The notes: generated by a model not told the origin, from the sequence alone. A stretch of DNA of 51,576 bases from Pseudomonas sp. GM80 (GCF_000282515.1 NZ_AKJD01000048.1:1-51576); one strand, 5' to 3'. Shown: positions 29,252 to 38,632, numbered from the stretch's first letter. A program made the numbers and translations.

Positions 29252-29438
29252 TTGAATCCCCTTCCGCATCATGCAATCCATTGCACCGTCCTTACTGTAC
29301 TGAGGCTCGATTCAGGCCAAGGTAATCGCCCTCTTCACCCGTTATCGCTCGACCATCACCCTATCCAACCACTGTTCAGTCATCCAGTATTTTTTCCCGG
29401 GCATTTGAAACAAATAATGCCGAGAGATTGCTGCTCAC

Positions 29439-29481
29439 AATCCCGCGCATAAAAAAACCGGCCACTTGGGCCGGTTTTTTT
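29439..29481. repeat. 43-bp direct repeat, right copy, with terminator
   Basis: Exact copy of 28350-28392. Here the hairpin ends the peroxiredoxin gene, read on the minus strand, 18 bp after its stop. The 1046 bp between the copies hold only the toxin-antitoxin-like pair and its promoter region. Confidence 0.95.
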
Positions 29482-29499
29482 GTACCTCGACGTTACGCC

Positions 29500-30102
29500 T
29501 TACAGGGCAGCAGCGTTCTCGGTCAGGTATGCCGCAACGCCTTCTGGCGAAGCGTTCATGCCTTTGTCGCCTTTTTTCCAGTTGGCAGGGCAGACTTCGC
29601 CGTGCTCTTCGTGGAATTGCAGAGCGTCGACCAGACGGATCAGCTCTTCCATGTTACGGCCCAGCGGCAGGTCGTTGATGATCTGCGAGCGGACAACGCC
29701 TTTGTCGTCGATCAGGAACGCGCCACGGAACGCTACGCCGCCTTCCGACTCAACGTCGTAGGCTTTAGCGATGTCGTGCTTCATGTCGGCAGCCATGGTG
29801 TATTTCACCTGGCCGATGCCGCCATTGTTCACTGGAGTGTTGCGCCATGCGTTGTGAGTGAAGTGCGAGTCGATCGACACAGCGATCACTTCAACGTTGC
29901 GGGCCTTGAAGTCAGCCATGCGGTTGTCCAGAGCGATCAGCTCGGACGGGCAGACGAAGGTGAAGTCCAGTGGGTAGAAGAACACCAGGCCGTATTTGCC
30001 TTTGATGGCCGAGGACAGGGTGAAGCTGTCAACGATCTCGCCATTGCCGAGTACGGCCGGGACGGTGAAGTCAGGGGCTTGTTTGCCTACGAGTACGCTC
30101 AT
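29500..30102 (-). CDS. 2-Cys peroxiredoxin (AhpC/TSA family)
   Basis: Thiol peroxidase that reduces hydrogen peroxide and organic peroxides in the cytoplasm. The 200 residues have the peroxidatic Cys51 in FTFVCPSE and resolving Cys171 in GEVCPANW, so it is a typical 2-Cys enzyme. It corresponds to PA3529 of P. aeruginosa, also next to rnt and bfd. It is divergent from bfd, linking peroxide defence to iron storage. No ahpF partner is adjacent. Confidence 0.94.
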   Translation of the reverse strand: MSVLVGKQAPDFTVPAVLGNGEIVDSFTLSSAIKGKYGLVFFYPLDFTFVCPSELIALDNRMADFKARNVEVIAVSIDSHFTHNAWRNTPVNNGGIGQVKYTMAADMKHDIAKAYDVESEGGVAFRGAFLIDDKGVVRSQIINDLPLGRNMEELIRLVDALQFHEEHGEVCPANWKKGDKGMNASPEGVAAYLTENAAAL

Positions 30103-30350
30103 TGATATCTCCTGGTGTAAAAACTTGAAGTTCAGGGTTTGCGCCAGCCTGCCATCCTCAGACGACAGCCCTGTGACACGAACCCCCTTCGCAAGGGCCG
30201 ACCATCATACACTGCGAATTTGGCCTGTCCTTAACGGTTTTTCAAAGCGGGCGCAGAACGGCGCTGCATTTACGGGGCCAGGCAAATCGCCAGCAAATGC
30301 CGTTCGTCAGTCACAGCTGTCAATCTGCTGAAGCGCCCGGAAAGCACTTT

Positions 30351-30369
30351 GACAATCATTCTCGTTAAC
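30351..30369 (+). promoter_or_regulatory. bfd: Putative Fur box upstream of bfd
   Basis: GACAATCATTCTCGTTAAC matches the 19-bp Fur consensus at 13 positions. It lies about 50 bp before the bfd start. Iron-repressed bfd expression is the known pattern in Pseudomonas. The 314-bp gap also holds the peroxiredoxin promoter; nothing else was recognised there. Confidence 0.6.
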
Positions 30370-30416
30370 ATTAAGATCCATCGCAATTGAGTCACAACCA
30401 GCGACGGTTCTCACTT

Positions 30417-30635
30417 ATGTATGTTTGTCTCTGCACTGGCGTCACCGACGGACAGATCCGCGAAGCGATCTATGAAGGTTGCTGCAGCTATAAAGAAGTT
30501 CGCCAGGCCACCGGCGTCGCCAGCCAATGCGGCAAATGTGCCTGCCTTGCCAAGGAAGTGGTCCGTGAAACCCTGACCAAGCTGCAAACCGCTCAGGCTG
30601 CGATCCCCTACCCGGTAGAATTTACTGCTGCGTAA
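30417..30635 (+). CDS. bfd: Bacterioferritin-associated ferredoxin
   Basis: A [2Fe-2S] protein that docks on bacterioferritin and reduces its iron core for release. It is 72 residues, with cluster cysteines Cys4, Cys6, Cys38 and Cys41 (the CxCx31CxxC pattern of Bfd). The start MYVCLCTGVTD at 30417 is the family start; ten upstream codons are not conserved. A Fur-like box precedes it and a terminator follows, with bfr 200 bp downstream. Confidence 0.96.
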   Translation: MYVCLCTGVTDGQIREAIYEGCCSYKEVRQATGVASQCGKCACLAKEVVRETLTKLQTAQAAIPYPVEFTAA

Positions 30636-30652
30636 TAACACCCCATTTCAAA

Positions 30653-30679
30653 GAACCGGACTTATGTCCGGTTTTTTTA
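30653..30679 (+). terminator. bfd terminator
   Basis: Stem AACCGGA/TCCGGTT with a 6-nt loop followed by a T-run, about 18 bp after the bfd stop. Confidence 0.85.
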
Positions 30680-30836
30680 TGCCTGTAAATCAACTGCTTA
30701 GGCTCTAGACGCGGAACACAAACATTCTTATTCCGATTAATTTTCATATATTATTCAATAACTTAGGTTTGACACTTATAAGTACGAAGCTCAAACTCTG
30801 CCGTATATACAACGAATACAGGGCAGGACTCCGATC

Positions 30837-31310
30837 ATGAAAGGCGACATCACAGTCATCCAGCATCTCAACAAGATCCTTGCCAATGAGCTGGTCGCGA
30901 TCAATCAGTACTTCCTGCATGCACGCATGTACGAAGATTGGGGTCTGAACAAGCTCGGCAAACACGAATACAAAGAATCCATCGACGAGATGAAACACGC
31001 GGACAAGCTGATCAAGCGCATCCTGTTCCTTGAAGGCCTGCCAAACGTGCAGGACTTGGGCAAGCTGCACATCGGCGAGCACACCAAGGAAATGCTGGAG
31101 TGCGATCTGCGTATCGAGAAGACCGGCCACGCTGACCTGAAAACCGCGATCGCGCATTGCGAAACCGTCGGTGACTTCGGTAGCCGTGAACTGCTGGAAG
31201 ACATTCTCGAATCCGAAGAAGAACATATCGACTGGCTGGAAACCCAACTGGGCCTGATCGATAAGGTCGGTCTTGAGAACTATCTGCAATCGCAGATGGG
31301 CGAAGAGTAG
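30837..31310 (+). CDS. bfr: Bacterioferritin
   Basis: A 24-mer iron-storage protein. The 157 residues contain all ferroxidase ligands (Glu18, Glu51, His54, Glu94, Glu127, His130) and Met52, which binds heme between subunits, so it is the heme-binding BfrB type. GCAGGA lies about 9 nt before the ATG. The upstream 150 bp are AT-rich and presumably hold the promoter, but no clear -10 was found. The TAG stop is shared with the left edge of a family A REP copy. Confidence 0.97.
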   Translation: MKGDITVIQHLNKILANELVAINQYFLHARMYEDWGLNKLGKHEYKESIDEMKHADKLIKRILFLEGLPNVQDLGKLHIGEHTKEMLECDLRIEKTGHADLKTAIAHCETVGDFGSRELLEDILESEEEHIDWLETQLGLIDKVGLENYLQSQMGEE

Positions 31311-31465
31311 GAGCTGCCGCAGGCTGCGATCTTTTCAGATTGCACCGGTAACTTGCAGTAACGTTTCGGACGCACTAAAAAGCCCCGCCCTCTTTCGAGG
31401 TGCGGGGCTTTTTATTGGCTGAAGATCAAAAGATCGCAGCCTCGTTTCACTCGACAGCTCCTACA
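31307..31465. repeat. REP family A halves flanking the bfr terminator
   Basis: The left half (about 31307-31335) begins inside the bfr stop codon region. The right half (about 31424-31465) is inverted and has a changed loop. Between them lies an intrinsic terminator, so the two halves are about 90 bp apart rather than the usual 10-20. Confidence 0.82.
31377..31414. terminator. bfr terminator
   Basis: A 12-bp stem AAAAAGCCCCGC with its complement and a T-run on both strands. It may serve bfr on the plus strand and grxD on the minus strand. Confidence 0.88.
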
Positions 31466-31498
31466 CAAGCAGTAGGTGTCGGGTGAAACCCAGCCTTA

Positions 31499-31840
31499 TC
31501 AAGCTTCGGACTTGTTCGCCGCTGCCGCTTCAACAGCCGACTTGATGGTGCTTTGCAGCGAACCGTCTGCAGCCATCTCAGTCATGATGTCGCTACCGCC
31601 GACCAGCTCACCACCAACCCACAATTGCGGGAAAGTCGGCCAGTTGGCGTACTTAGGCAGGTTGGCGCGGATTTCCGGGTTCTGCAGGATGTCCACGTAC
31701 GCAAACTTTTCGCCACACGCCATGACAGCCTGCGCAGCTTTCGCGGAGAAGCCACACTGTGGGGCATTCGGCGAGCCTTTCATGTAAAGCAGAATGGTGT
31801 TGTTGGCAATCTGCTCTTTAATCGTTTCGATGATATCCAT
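31499..31840 (-). CDS. grxD: Monothiol glutaredoxin
   Basis: Carries and transfers [2Fe-2S] clusters with glutathione. The 113 residues contain the CGFS active site (Cys29), WPTFPQLWVGGELVGGSDI for glutathione and cis-proline contacts, and an Ala-rich tail. The start MDIIETIKEQI at 31840 has GAGG upstream; a ten-codon extension is not conserved. Its closeness to bfd and bfr fits iron metabolism. Confidence 0.96.
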   Translation of the reverse strand: MDIIETIKEQIANNTILLYMKGSPNAPQCGFSAKAAQAVMACGEKFAYVDILQNPEIRANLPKYANWPTFPQLWVGGELVGGSDIMTEMAADGSLQSTIKSAVEAAAANKSEA

Positions 31841-31937
31841 GGAGCACCTCGGCTGAACTTTCCGACTCATGGGTCGGCACGGTGACGCATTGTAACGGAA
31901 TCCCGAGCGCCATGCTCGGTCTCCCCGACGGTCACGT

Positions 31938-34043
31938 TCAAGCCGCCGCCACCGTCACCGGCACGCCGTTCAGCGCAGCATTGCCGGACAACTCGTCGAG
32001 CTGACACTCATCGGTCAGGTCATTGGCGCTCGAACCCGGCTGACTACTGGCAATCGCCATCTGCACACCCGGGCGCGCATGGCCCCAGCCGTGCGGCAAA
32101 CTGACCACGCCTTTCATCATGTCCAGACTGCCGAGCACTTCGACTTCGATCTGCCCGACCCGCGAGCTGACGCGTACCCGCTGACCATCGTTGAGCCCAC
32201 GGCTGGCGAGGTCGTCCGGGTGCATCAACAACTGATGACGCGGCTTGCCCTTCACCAGGCGTTGATAGTTGTGCATCCACGAGTTGTTGCTGCGCACATG
32301 GCGGCGGCCAATCATCAACAGCTCATCGGCGGCTGGCGCCTGTAATGCAGCAAAACGCGCAAGGTCAGCGAGAATCTCTGGCGGAGCCGCCTGCACTCGC
32401 TGATTCGGCGTTTTCAGGCGCGACGCCAGATTCGCTTTCAGCGCCCCTAAATCAATCCCGTGAGGGTGATCAAACAGCGTCACCAGCGAGAGTTTTTGCT
32501 CGCTGGCGTCACCGTACATGCCCATGCGCAGACCCATGTCGATCATCTTCGCCGGCGGCATCGTCGGCTTCAGTTCCTTGCCGGTTTTCTCGGCAAACGC
32601 CTTGGCCAAGCCAACGAAGATCTCCCAGTCATGCAGCGCGCCTTCGGGCTTGGCGAGGATCGCGCGATTGAAGCGAGTCACGTTGCGCACCGCAAACAGG
32701 TTGAACGTGGTGTCGTAGTGGTCATTCTCCAGCGCCGAGGTCGACGGCAGGATCAGGTCGGCGTAACGCGTGGTTTCGTTGATATAGAGGTCAATGCTGA
32801 CCATAAACTCCAGGCCATCCAGCGCTTGCTCCAGTTGTCGTCCGTTCGGCGTCGATAATACCGGGTTCCCCGCCACAGTAATCAGCGCGCGGATCTGGCC
32901 TTCGCCTTCGGTGAGCATCTCTTCAGCCAGCGCCGAGACCGGCAACTCTCCGCCGTATTCGGGACGCCCGGAAACCCGGCTCTGCCACTGGTTGAAATGC
33001 CCGCCCGAAGTTGACGCCACCAAGTCCACGGCGGGTTCGGTGCACAGCGCACCGCCAATCCGGTCGAGGTTGCCGGTGACCAAGTTGATCAACTGCACCA
33101 CCCAATGGCACAGCGTGCCGAAGGCCTGGGTTGAAACGCCCATGCGCCCATAGCAAACCGCACTCGGGGCCGCAGCAAAATCCCGCGCCAGTTGGCGGAT
33201 CTGCTCGGCAGGTACGGCGCACAATGGGCTCATTGCCTCGGCGGTGAACGTCTGCACCGCAGCGCGCACGTCGTCCAGCCCATCAACCGGCAAATGGCTG
33301 TCACGAGTCAGGCGTTCTTCAAACAGTGTATTGAGCACGCCAAACAACAACGCCGCATCACCGCCCGGGCGCACGAACAAATGCTGATCGGCCATCGCCG
33401 CCGTTTCGCTGCGCCGTGGATCGACCACAACGACTTTACCGCCCCGCGCCTGGATTGCCTTTAAACGTTTCTCAACATCTGGCACGGTCATGATGCTGCC
33501 GTTGGACGCCAACGGGTTACCGCCGAGGATCAGCATGAAATCGGTGTGATCGATGTCCGGAATCGGCAGCAGCAGCCCGTGGCCGTACATCAGATAGCTG
33601 CTCAGGTGATGCGGCAACTGATCGACCGACGTCGCCGAGTAGCGATTGCGCGTTTTCAGCAATCCCAGGAAATAATTGCTGTGGGTCATCAGCCCGTAGT
33701 TGTGCACGCTCGGATTGCCTTGATAGACCGCCACCGCGTTCTGGCCGTGACGCTCCTGAATCGCCGCCAGTTTCTCGGCCACCAGCGCAAAGGCCTCGCC
33801 CCACTCAATCGGCAGCCATTCGCTGCCCACGCGACGCATCGGCTGACGCAGGCGATCCGGATCGCTCTGAATATCTTGCAGGGCCACAGCTTTGGGGCAG
33901 ATGTGGCCACGGCTGAAAGTGTCCAGCGCATCGCCCTTGATCGAGGTGATCGCGACGTTGCCATCGGTTTCAGTGGTCTCGATGGTCAGGCCGCAAATGG
34001 CTTCACACAGGTGGCAGGCACGGTGATGGAGAGTCTTGGTCAT
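31938..34043 (-). CDS. Molybdopterin-dependent oxidoreductase, [4Fe-4S]
   Basis: A 701-residue enzyme of the DMSO-reductase/formate-dehydrogenase superfamily. The N-terminal Fe-S motif has Cys10, Cys13, Cys17 and Cys49. NPSVHNYGLM and GGNPLASNG are Mo-bis-MGD contacts. The C-terminal MGD-binding beta domain holds HPDDLASRGLNDGQRVRV. No twin-arginine signal is present, so it is cytoplasmic. No electron-transfer subunit or chaperone gene adjoins it. The substrate is unknown; homologues at this place in other pseudomonads are also unassigned as far as I recall. Confidence 0.9.
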   Translation of the reverse strand: MTKTLHHRACHLCEAICGLTIETTETDGNVAITSIKGDALDTFSRGHICPKAVALQDIQSDPDRLRQPMRRVGSEWLPIEWGEAFALVAEKLAAIQERHGQNAVAVYQGNPSVHNYGLMTHSNYFLGLLKTRNRYSATSVDQLPHHLSSYLMYGHGLLLPIPDIDHTDFMLILGGNPLASNGSIMTVPDVEKRLKAIQARGGKVVVVDPRRSETAAMADQHLFVRPGGDAALLFGVLNTLFEERLTRDSHLPVDGLDDVRAAVQTFTAEAMSPLCAVPAEQIRQLARDFAAAPSAVCYGRMGVSTQAFGTLCHWVVQLINLVTGNLDRIGGALCTEPAVDLVASTSGGHFNQWQSRVSGRPEYGGELPVSALAEEMLTEGEGQIRALITVAGNPVLSTPNGRQLEQALDGLEFMVSIDLYINETTRYADLILPSTSALENDHYDTTFNLFAVRNVTRFNRAILAKPEGALHDWEIFVGLAKAFAEKTGKELKPTMPPAKMIDMGLRMGMYGDASEQKLSLVTLFDHPHGIDLGALKANLASRLKTPNQRVQAAPPEILADLARFAALQAPAADELLMIGRRHVRSNNSWMHNYQRLVKGKPRHQLLMHPDDLASRGLNDGQRVRVSSRVGQIEVEVLGSLDMMKGVVSLPHGWGHARPGVQMAIASSQPGSSANDLTDECQLDELSGNAALNGVPVTVAAA

Positions 34044-34177
34044 GGCCAGTCTCTGTCTTGTTCTGGGCAGGCAATTACGCTTGCGGGAACAAAACTATGG
34101 CCCTCGTACCGATCAGGCGCCAGCGACGTTCGTCTTGTGAATCGACGGTTATCAGGTGCGCCGATAGACCGCCGAGC

Positions 34178-34468
34178 TCAACTGGAGGGCAACTGGGGCG
34201 GCGCGGCCAGCTGGATTTCCTGGATGGTTTCGATCTGCTCGTGGGCGACGTGGACGCCGGTGAGTTCACCGATCAACCGCCAATGCTCGTCGAGCCCGGC
34301 GCTGATGGTGGCCATGCGATCAATCATGTGGCGACCGGCGGATTTGACCACTTCGTCTTCGCTGCGCAGCAGTTCGAAAGACATTGAAGTGACCGACGCG
34401 GTGAGATGGGTCAGTGAGCGTGCCGTGTGGCCCAGCAATTCCATTAACAGTTTTTCTTTCGATTCCAT
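34178..34468 (-). CDS. Small conserved protein upstream of argF
   Basis: A 96-residue, mainly helical, acidic protein of unknown function with no membrane segment. It starts MESKEKLLMELLGHTARSL and has GGAAG before the ATG. It lies between the oxidoreductase gene and argF, transcribed away from argF; a gene at this position exists in P. aeruginosa (PA3536 by memory). No motif suggests an activity. The gap to the oxidoreductase is 134 bp, so an operon is possible but unproven. Confidence 0.65.
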   Translation of the reverse strand: MESKEKLLMELLGHTARSLTHLTASVTSMSFELLRSEDEVVKSAGRHMIDRMATISAGLDEHWRLIGELTGVHVAHEQIETIQEIQLAAPPQLPSS

Positions 34469-34872
34469 GCGGAGGCTTCCTGCGTCGCTCGAAAGTTATT
34501 TATAACCCAGCACTTTGCTTTAGCAAATGTTTCAGGCTGAGCATCCGACCAAGTGGTGGCATGGCGCCACGGTCGCAATCCGACCCAGCTGACTCGATCC
34601 ACGCCACGCCGCATTGCCAAGCCCCGCGAGGCCAGTGTACAAAGAGGCTCGCGGCGGCCCTGAACCTGGCCGCTAATGCGCGACTGCAACATCCTGTGCA
34701 CCCTTCGATTCCTGCAAAAACCGTAGCCTATTGGAAAAACGCGACATTTAGTGTCAATATCGCGCCTCCCCCTATTTCGTCGCCCCGTGCGGCTTACGCC
34801 GCAGGTCTCGCCCGTTGTTCCGTTAAACAAGGCTTTGAGCATCTGCGGTTTGTAGCAAAAAGGTAGTCAATG
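34469..34872. other. 404-bp divergent intergenic region before argF
   Basis: It holds the argF promoter area and the ArgR-like site described separately. Open frames on both strands here show no recognisable product or start context. I see no repeat or RNA gene. Confidence 0.5.
34731..34746 (-). promoter_or_regulatory. argF: Putative ArgR binding half-site upstream of argF
   Basis: Read on the minus strand, TGTCGC is followed after 8 bases by AA, the ArgR consensus I recall for P. aeruginosa. A weaker partner TGTCAATATCGCG lies just downstream on the plus strand (from 34752). argF is an ArgR target in P. aeruginosa. The site lies about 125 bp before the argF start. Confidence 0.5.
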
Positions 34873-35793
34873 ATGAGCGCAAGGCACTTTCTCTCCCTGA
34901 TGGATTGCACGCCCGAAGAGCTGGTCAGCGTGATCCGTCGAGGCGTTGAGCTCAAGGACCTGCGTAACCGCGGCGTACTGTTCGAGCCTCTGAAAAACCG
35001 CGTGCTGGGCATGATCTTCGAGAAATCCTCGACCCGCACGCGGATCTCCTTCGAGGCGGGCATGATCCAGCTCGGCGGTCAGGCGATCTTCCTCTCGCCG
35101 CGCGACACCCAACTGGGCCGTGGCGAGCCGATCGGTGACTGCGCCATCGTCATGTCGAGCATGCTCGATGCGGTGATGATCCGTACCTTTGCCCACAGCA
35201 CCCTGACCGAATTCGCCGCCAATTCGCGCGTGCCGGTGATCAACGGCCTGTCCGATGACCTGCACCCGTGCCAGTTGCTGGCCGACATGCAGACGTTCCT
35301 TGAGCATCGCGGTTCGATTCAGGGCAAAACCGTGGCCTGGATCGGCGACGGCAACAACATGTGCAACAGCTATATAGAAGCGGCGATTCAGTTCGACTTC
35401 CAGTTGCGCGTCGCCTGCCCGGAAGGCTACGAGCCGAACCCCGAATTTGTCGCCAAGGCTGGTGATCGCGTAACCATCGTCCGTGACCCGCAAGACGCCG
35501 TGCGCGGTGCACACCTGGTGAGCACCGATGTCTGGACTTCGATGGGGCAGGAAGAGGAAACTGCCAAGCGCCTCAAGCTGTTCGCGCCGTTCCAGGTCAA
35601 CCGTGCCCTGCTCGACCTCGCTGCCGAGGACGTGCTGTTCATGCACTGCCTGCCGGCGCACCGTGGCGAAGAAATCAGTCTCGACCTGCTTGATGACCCG
35701 CGCTCCGTCGCTTGGGATCAGGCAGAAAACCGTCTCCACGCACAGAAGGCCCTGCTCGAGTTCCTCGTTGAACCGGCATATCACCACGCATGA
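34873..35793 (+). CDS. argF: Ornithine carbamoyltransferase, anabolic
   Basis: Forms citrulline from ornithine and carbamoyl phosphate in arginine synthesis. The 306 residues have the carbamoyl-phosphate motif STRTR (53-57), DDLHPCQ for ornithine/carbamoyl contacts, and the HCLP loop ([10 protein letters not shown]) near the C-terminus. Two adjacent ATGs exist (34870, 34873); the second gives the usual [11 protein letters not shown] start. It overlaps the ABC ATPase gene by 4 nt (ATGA). It is the ArgF type rather than catabolic ArcB. Confidence 0.97.
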   Translation: MSARHFLSLMDCTPEELVSVIRRGVELKDLRNRGVLFEPLKNRVLGMIFEKSSTRTRISFEAGMIQLGGQAIFLSPRDTQLGRGEPIGDCAIVMSSMLDAVMIRTFAHSTLTEFAANSRVPVINGLSDDLHPCQLLADMQTFLEHRGSIQGKTVAWIGDGNNMCNSYIEAAIQFDFQLRVACPEGYEPNPEFVAKAGDRVTIVRDPQDAVRGAHLVSTDVWTSMGQEEETAKRLKLFAPFQVNRALLDLAAEDVLFMHCLPAHRGEEISLDLLDDPRSVAWDQAENRLHAQKALLEFLVEPAYHHA

Positions 35794-36899
35794 GCCATGA
35801 ATTACTGCTGAACCTGCGCAACCTCGCTTGCGGTTATCAAGATCAACGTGTGGTGCAGAACCTCAATCTGCACCTCAACGCCGGTGACATCGGCTGTTTG
35901 CTGGGCTCTTCCGGCTGCGGCAAGACCACTACCCTGCGCGCCATCGCCGGTTTCGAGCCGGTGCACGAGGGCGAAATCACCCTTGGCGGCGAGACTATTT
36001 CCAGCGCCGGCTTCACTCTGGCACCGGAGAAACGCCGGATCGGTATGGTGTTTCAGGACTACGCGCTGTTTCCGCACCTGAGTGTTGCGGACAACATCGC
36101 CTTCGGTATTCGCAAGCACCCGAACAAGGCGCGAGTGACCGAAGAGCTGCTCGAACTGGTCAACCTGAAGAACCTCGGCAAGCGCTTCCCGCACGAGTTG
36201 TCCGGCGGCCAGCAACAGCGGGTCGCCCTCGCCCGTGCGTTGGCGCCGGAGCCGCAATTGCTGCTGCTCGACGAGCCGTTCTCCAACCTTGATGGCGAGT
36301 TGCGGCGCAAGCTCAGCCATGAGGTGCGCGACATCCTCAAGGCCCGTGGCACCAGCGCGATTCTGGTGACTCACGACCAGGAAGAAGCCTTTGCCGTCAG
36401 CGATCACGTTGGCGTGTTCAAGGAAGGTCGACTGGAGCAATGGGACACGCCGTACAACCTGTATCACGAACCGGCGACGCCGTTTGTGGCCAGTTTCATC
36501 GGTCAGGGCTACTTCATTCGCGGCCAGCTCGGCAGCCCGGAATCGGTGCAGACTGAGTTGGGTGAGTTGCGCGGTAATCGGGCTTACACCTGGCCGATTG
36601 GCGGGGCGGTGGATGTATTGCTGCGTCCGGATGACATTGTTTATGCGCCGGACAGTGAGTTGAAAGCGCGGATTGTTGGCAAGACCTTCCTGGGCGCTTC
36701 GACGTTGTATCGTCTGCAATTGCCGACTGGGGCGCAGCTGGAATCGATTTTCCCGAGCCATGCGGATCATCAGGTGGGTGCACAAGTGGGGATTCGGGTT
36801 GCCGCCGAACATCTGGTGTTGTTTCAGGCATCGGGCAGCACCGCTGCACAGATTCCGGCAGTGGAAAACGGCGTGCGCCGCTACAGCACTGCCCTCTGA
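35790..36899 (+). CDS. Iron/spermidine-type ABC transporter ATPase (FbpC-like)
   Basis: A 369-residue ATP-binding subunit with Walker A GSSGCGKT (39-46), Q-loop VFQDYALF, signature LSGGQ (137-141), Walker [13 protein letters not shown], and a C-terminal TOBE-like regulatory domain (about 250-350; [12 protein letters not shown]). It resembles FbpC-type ferric or sulfate/polyamine importers. No permease or binding-protein gene is near; it is coupled to argF by a 4-nt overlap, as at PA3537-PA3538. The transporter it serves and the substrate are unknown. Confidence 0.9.
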   Translation: MSHELLLNLRNLACGYQDQRVVQNLNLHLNAGDIGCLLGSSGCGKTTTLRAIAGFEPVHEGEITLGGETISSAGFTLAPEKRRIGMVFQDYALFPHLSVADNIAFGIRKHPNKARVTEELLELVNLKNLGKRFPHELSGGQQQRVALARALAPEPQLLLLDEPFSNLDGELRRKLSHEVRDILKARGTSAILVTHDQEEAFAVSDHVGVFKEGRLEQWDTPYNLYHEPATPFVASFIGQGYFIRGQLGSPESVQTELGELRGNRAYTWPIGGAVDVLLRPDDIVYAPDSELKARIVGKTFLGASTLYRLQLPTGAQLESIFPSHADHQVGAQVGIRVAAEHLVLFQASGSTAAQIPAVENGVRRYSTAL

Positions 36900-36930
36900 T
36901 TCAACACCGAATCGAAATGTGGGTGGCTTT

Positions 36931-37065
36931 TGTGGCGAGGAGATTTATCCCCGATGGGGCGCGAAGCGGCCCTTAATCCTGCCAGCGCGGAGCATCTGTT
37001 GCTCCGCATGCAATGGTTTTGGGGCTGCTACGCAGCCCATCGGGGATAAATCCCCTCGCCACAAA
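36931..37065. repeat. REP family C inverted pair
   Basis: Ends with GAGATTTATCCCCGATGGGG (slightly divergent left copy) and its complement enclose about 65 bp. The middle contains CCGCATGCAATGGTTT (37004-37019), which also occurs in the copy at 47696. It lies between convergent genes. Confidence 0.88.
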
Positions 37066-37094
37066 GTTTCACTCCTACAAGGGGTTCGGACTCA

Positions 37095-37874
37095 TCACAA
37101 GATCAGGGTGCCGCTGGCAACCAGCGTCGCATTGCCGCCGATCTTCACCCGCTCGCCTTCCAGCCGACAAAACAACTCCCCGCCCCGCGCCGAACGCTGG
37201 CATGCGGACAGGCTCGATTTGCCCAGACGCTTGGACCAATAGGGAATCAAGCTGCAGTGCGTCGAACCGGTCACCGGGTCCTCATTGATGCCAATTGCCG
37301 GGGCGAAATAGCGCGAAACGAAATCGTGCTGATTGCCGCGCGCCGTGACGATCGCGCCCAGCCACGGCAGCTTGGCCAACGCGACCATGTCCGGCTTGCA
37401 ATCGAGCACGGCCTGCTCCGACTCCAGCACCACAAACAGTTCGTTGGAGCCAAGTACATCCACCGCCTCAACGCCAAGCGCGCGCTCGACATCCAGGGTT
37501 ACACCAATCTCTGACGGCACGATCGACGGGAAGTCCAGCCACAAGCGGCCATCTTCGCGACTGACACTCAACGGCCCGGATTTGCTGGTGAAGTCGATAC
37601 GCTCGGCGGTTTCCTGGTAGATATCGAACAGCACATGGGCGCTGGCCAACGTTGCGTGGCCGCATAACGGCACTTCAGTGGTCGGAGTAAACCAGCGGAT
37701 ATGCCAGGCCGAGCCCTCGCGCACCAGAAACGCGGTTTCCGCCAGATTGTGTTCGGCCGCGATCTTCTGCATCAGCTCATCGGCAAGCCACGCATCCAGC
37801 CGATAAACCATCGCCGGGTTGCCACTGAACGGCCGATCACTGAATGCGTCGACCTGATGAAACTCGAGCTGCAT
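37095..37874 (-). CDS. PhzF-family isomerase
   Basis: A 259-residue protein of the PhzF/diaminopimelate-epimerase-like fold. It starts MQLEFHQVDAFSDRPFSGNP. It has the catalytic Glu46 (NLAETAF), CGHATLASAHVL, and DPVTGSTHCSLIP as the second half-site. PhzF catalyses an isomerisation in phenazine synthesis, but most stand-alone homologues are of unknown substrate. No other phz gene is present, so phenazine production should not be inferred. Confidence 0.9.
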   Translation of the reverse strand: MQLEFHQVDAFSDRPFSGNPAMVYRLDAWLADELMQKIAAEHNLAETAFLVREGSAWHIRWFTPTTEVPLCGHATLASAHVLFDIYQETAERIDFTSKSGPLSVSREDGRLWLDFPSIVPSEIGVTLDVERALGVEAVDVLGSNELFVVLESEQAVLDCKPDMVALAKLPWLGAIVTARGNQHDFVSRYFAPAIGINEDPVTGSTHCSLIPYWSKRLGKSSLSACQRSARGGELFCRLEGERVKIGGNATLVASGTLIL

Positions 37875-37972
37875 AACCTTCTCCTTAAGTCAGTCGGCAG
37901 AGCATGCAGCGTGGGCCGGATCAGCGCCAGAGACAGAACCGGCCAATTTTCTTCATACAGAGCAGGCGAGCA

Positions 37973-38443
37973 TCACGCGCGACCGATGTCGGCGAATTTC
38001 GCCTGGGTATGTTCGGCGAGTACGGCGGGCGCCAATTCGACTTCCAGCCCACGCCGACCGGCGCTGACATAAATAGTGGCAAAACCTTGAGCCGAATTAT
38101 CGATGAAGGTGCGCAGGCGTTTTTTCTGCCCCAACGGACTGATGCCGCCCAACAGATAACCGGTGGAACGCTGGGCTGCTGCCGGGTCAGCCATCTCGAC
38201 TTTTTTCACCCCCGCAGCGTGCGCCAGCCCCTTGAGGTCAAGGCTTCCGACGACCGGCACCACGGCCACCAACAACTCGCCTTTTTCACTCGCCGCCAGC
38301 AACGTTTTAAACACCTGCGCAGGTTCAAGGGCGAGTTTTTCTGCGGCCTCCAGCCCATACGAAGCCGCTTTGGGATCATGTTCGTAACTGTGCACGCGAT
38401 GTTCGGCACGAACTTTTTTCAACAAGTCCAACGCAGGGGTCAT
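37973..38443 (-). CDS. ybaK: Cys-tRNA(Pro)/Cys-tRNA(Cys) deacylase YbaK
   Basis: Trans-editing factor that hydrolyses mischarged Cys-tRNA(Pro). The 156 residues form a single YbaK/ProX domain with [20 protein letters not shown], a conserved lysine in KKVEMAD, and [17 protein letters not shown] near the active-site pocket. The ATG has GGAG upstream. It is a single gene. Confidence 0.93.
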   Translation of the reverse strand: MTPALDLLKKVRAEHRVHSYEHDPKAASYGLEAAEKLALEPAQVFKTLLAASEKGELLVAVVPVVGSLDLKGLAHAAGVKKVEMADPAAAQRSTGYLLGGISPLGQKKRLRTFIDNSAQGFATIYVSAGRRGLEVELAPAVLAEHTQAKFADIGRA

Positions 38444-38632
38444 GGCAGCTCCAGGCTCGGCAATGGCAGAAAATTCTGCGCCGGATTCTAGGACATCGAG
38501 CCGTAAAACGCTCTATCCCGGCCCCGAATTACGCGGCTTCGCAGGTAATTCTCAAGGCGACGAAAGCAGTCATCCGGCGAGTCATTCACGTGACTGATAG
38601 TTCTATTGTGACTGACGGTTCACTTTCGACCT

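Noticed and set aside
37095..37874. PhzF-like gene as evidence of phenazine synthesis
   Set aside because: No other phz gene is present; single PhzF homologues are common and mostly of unknown function.
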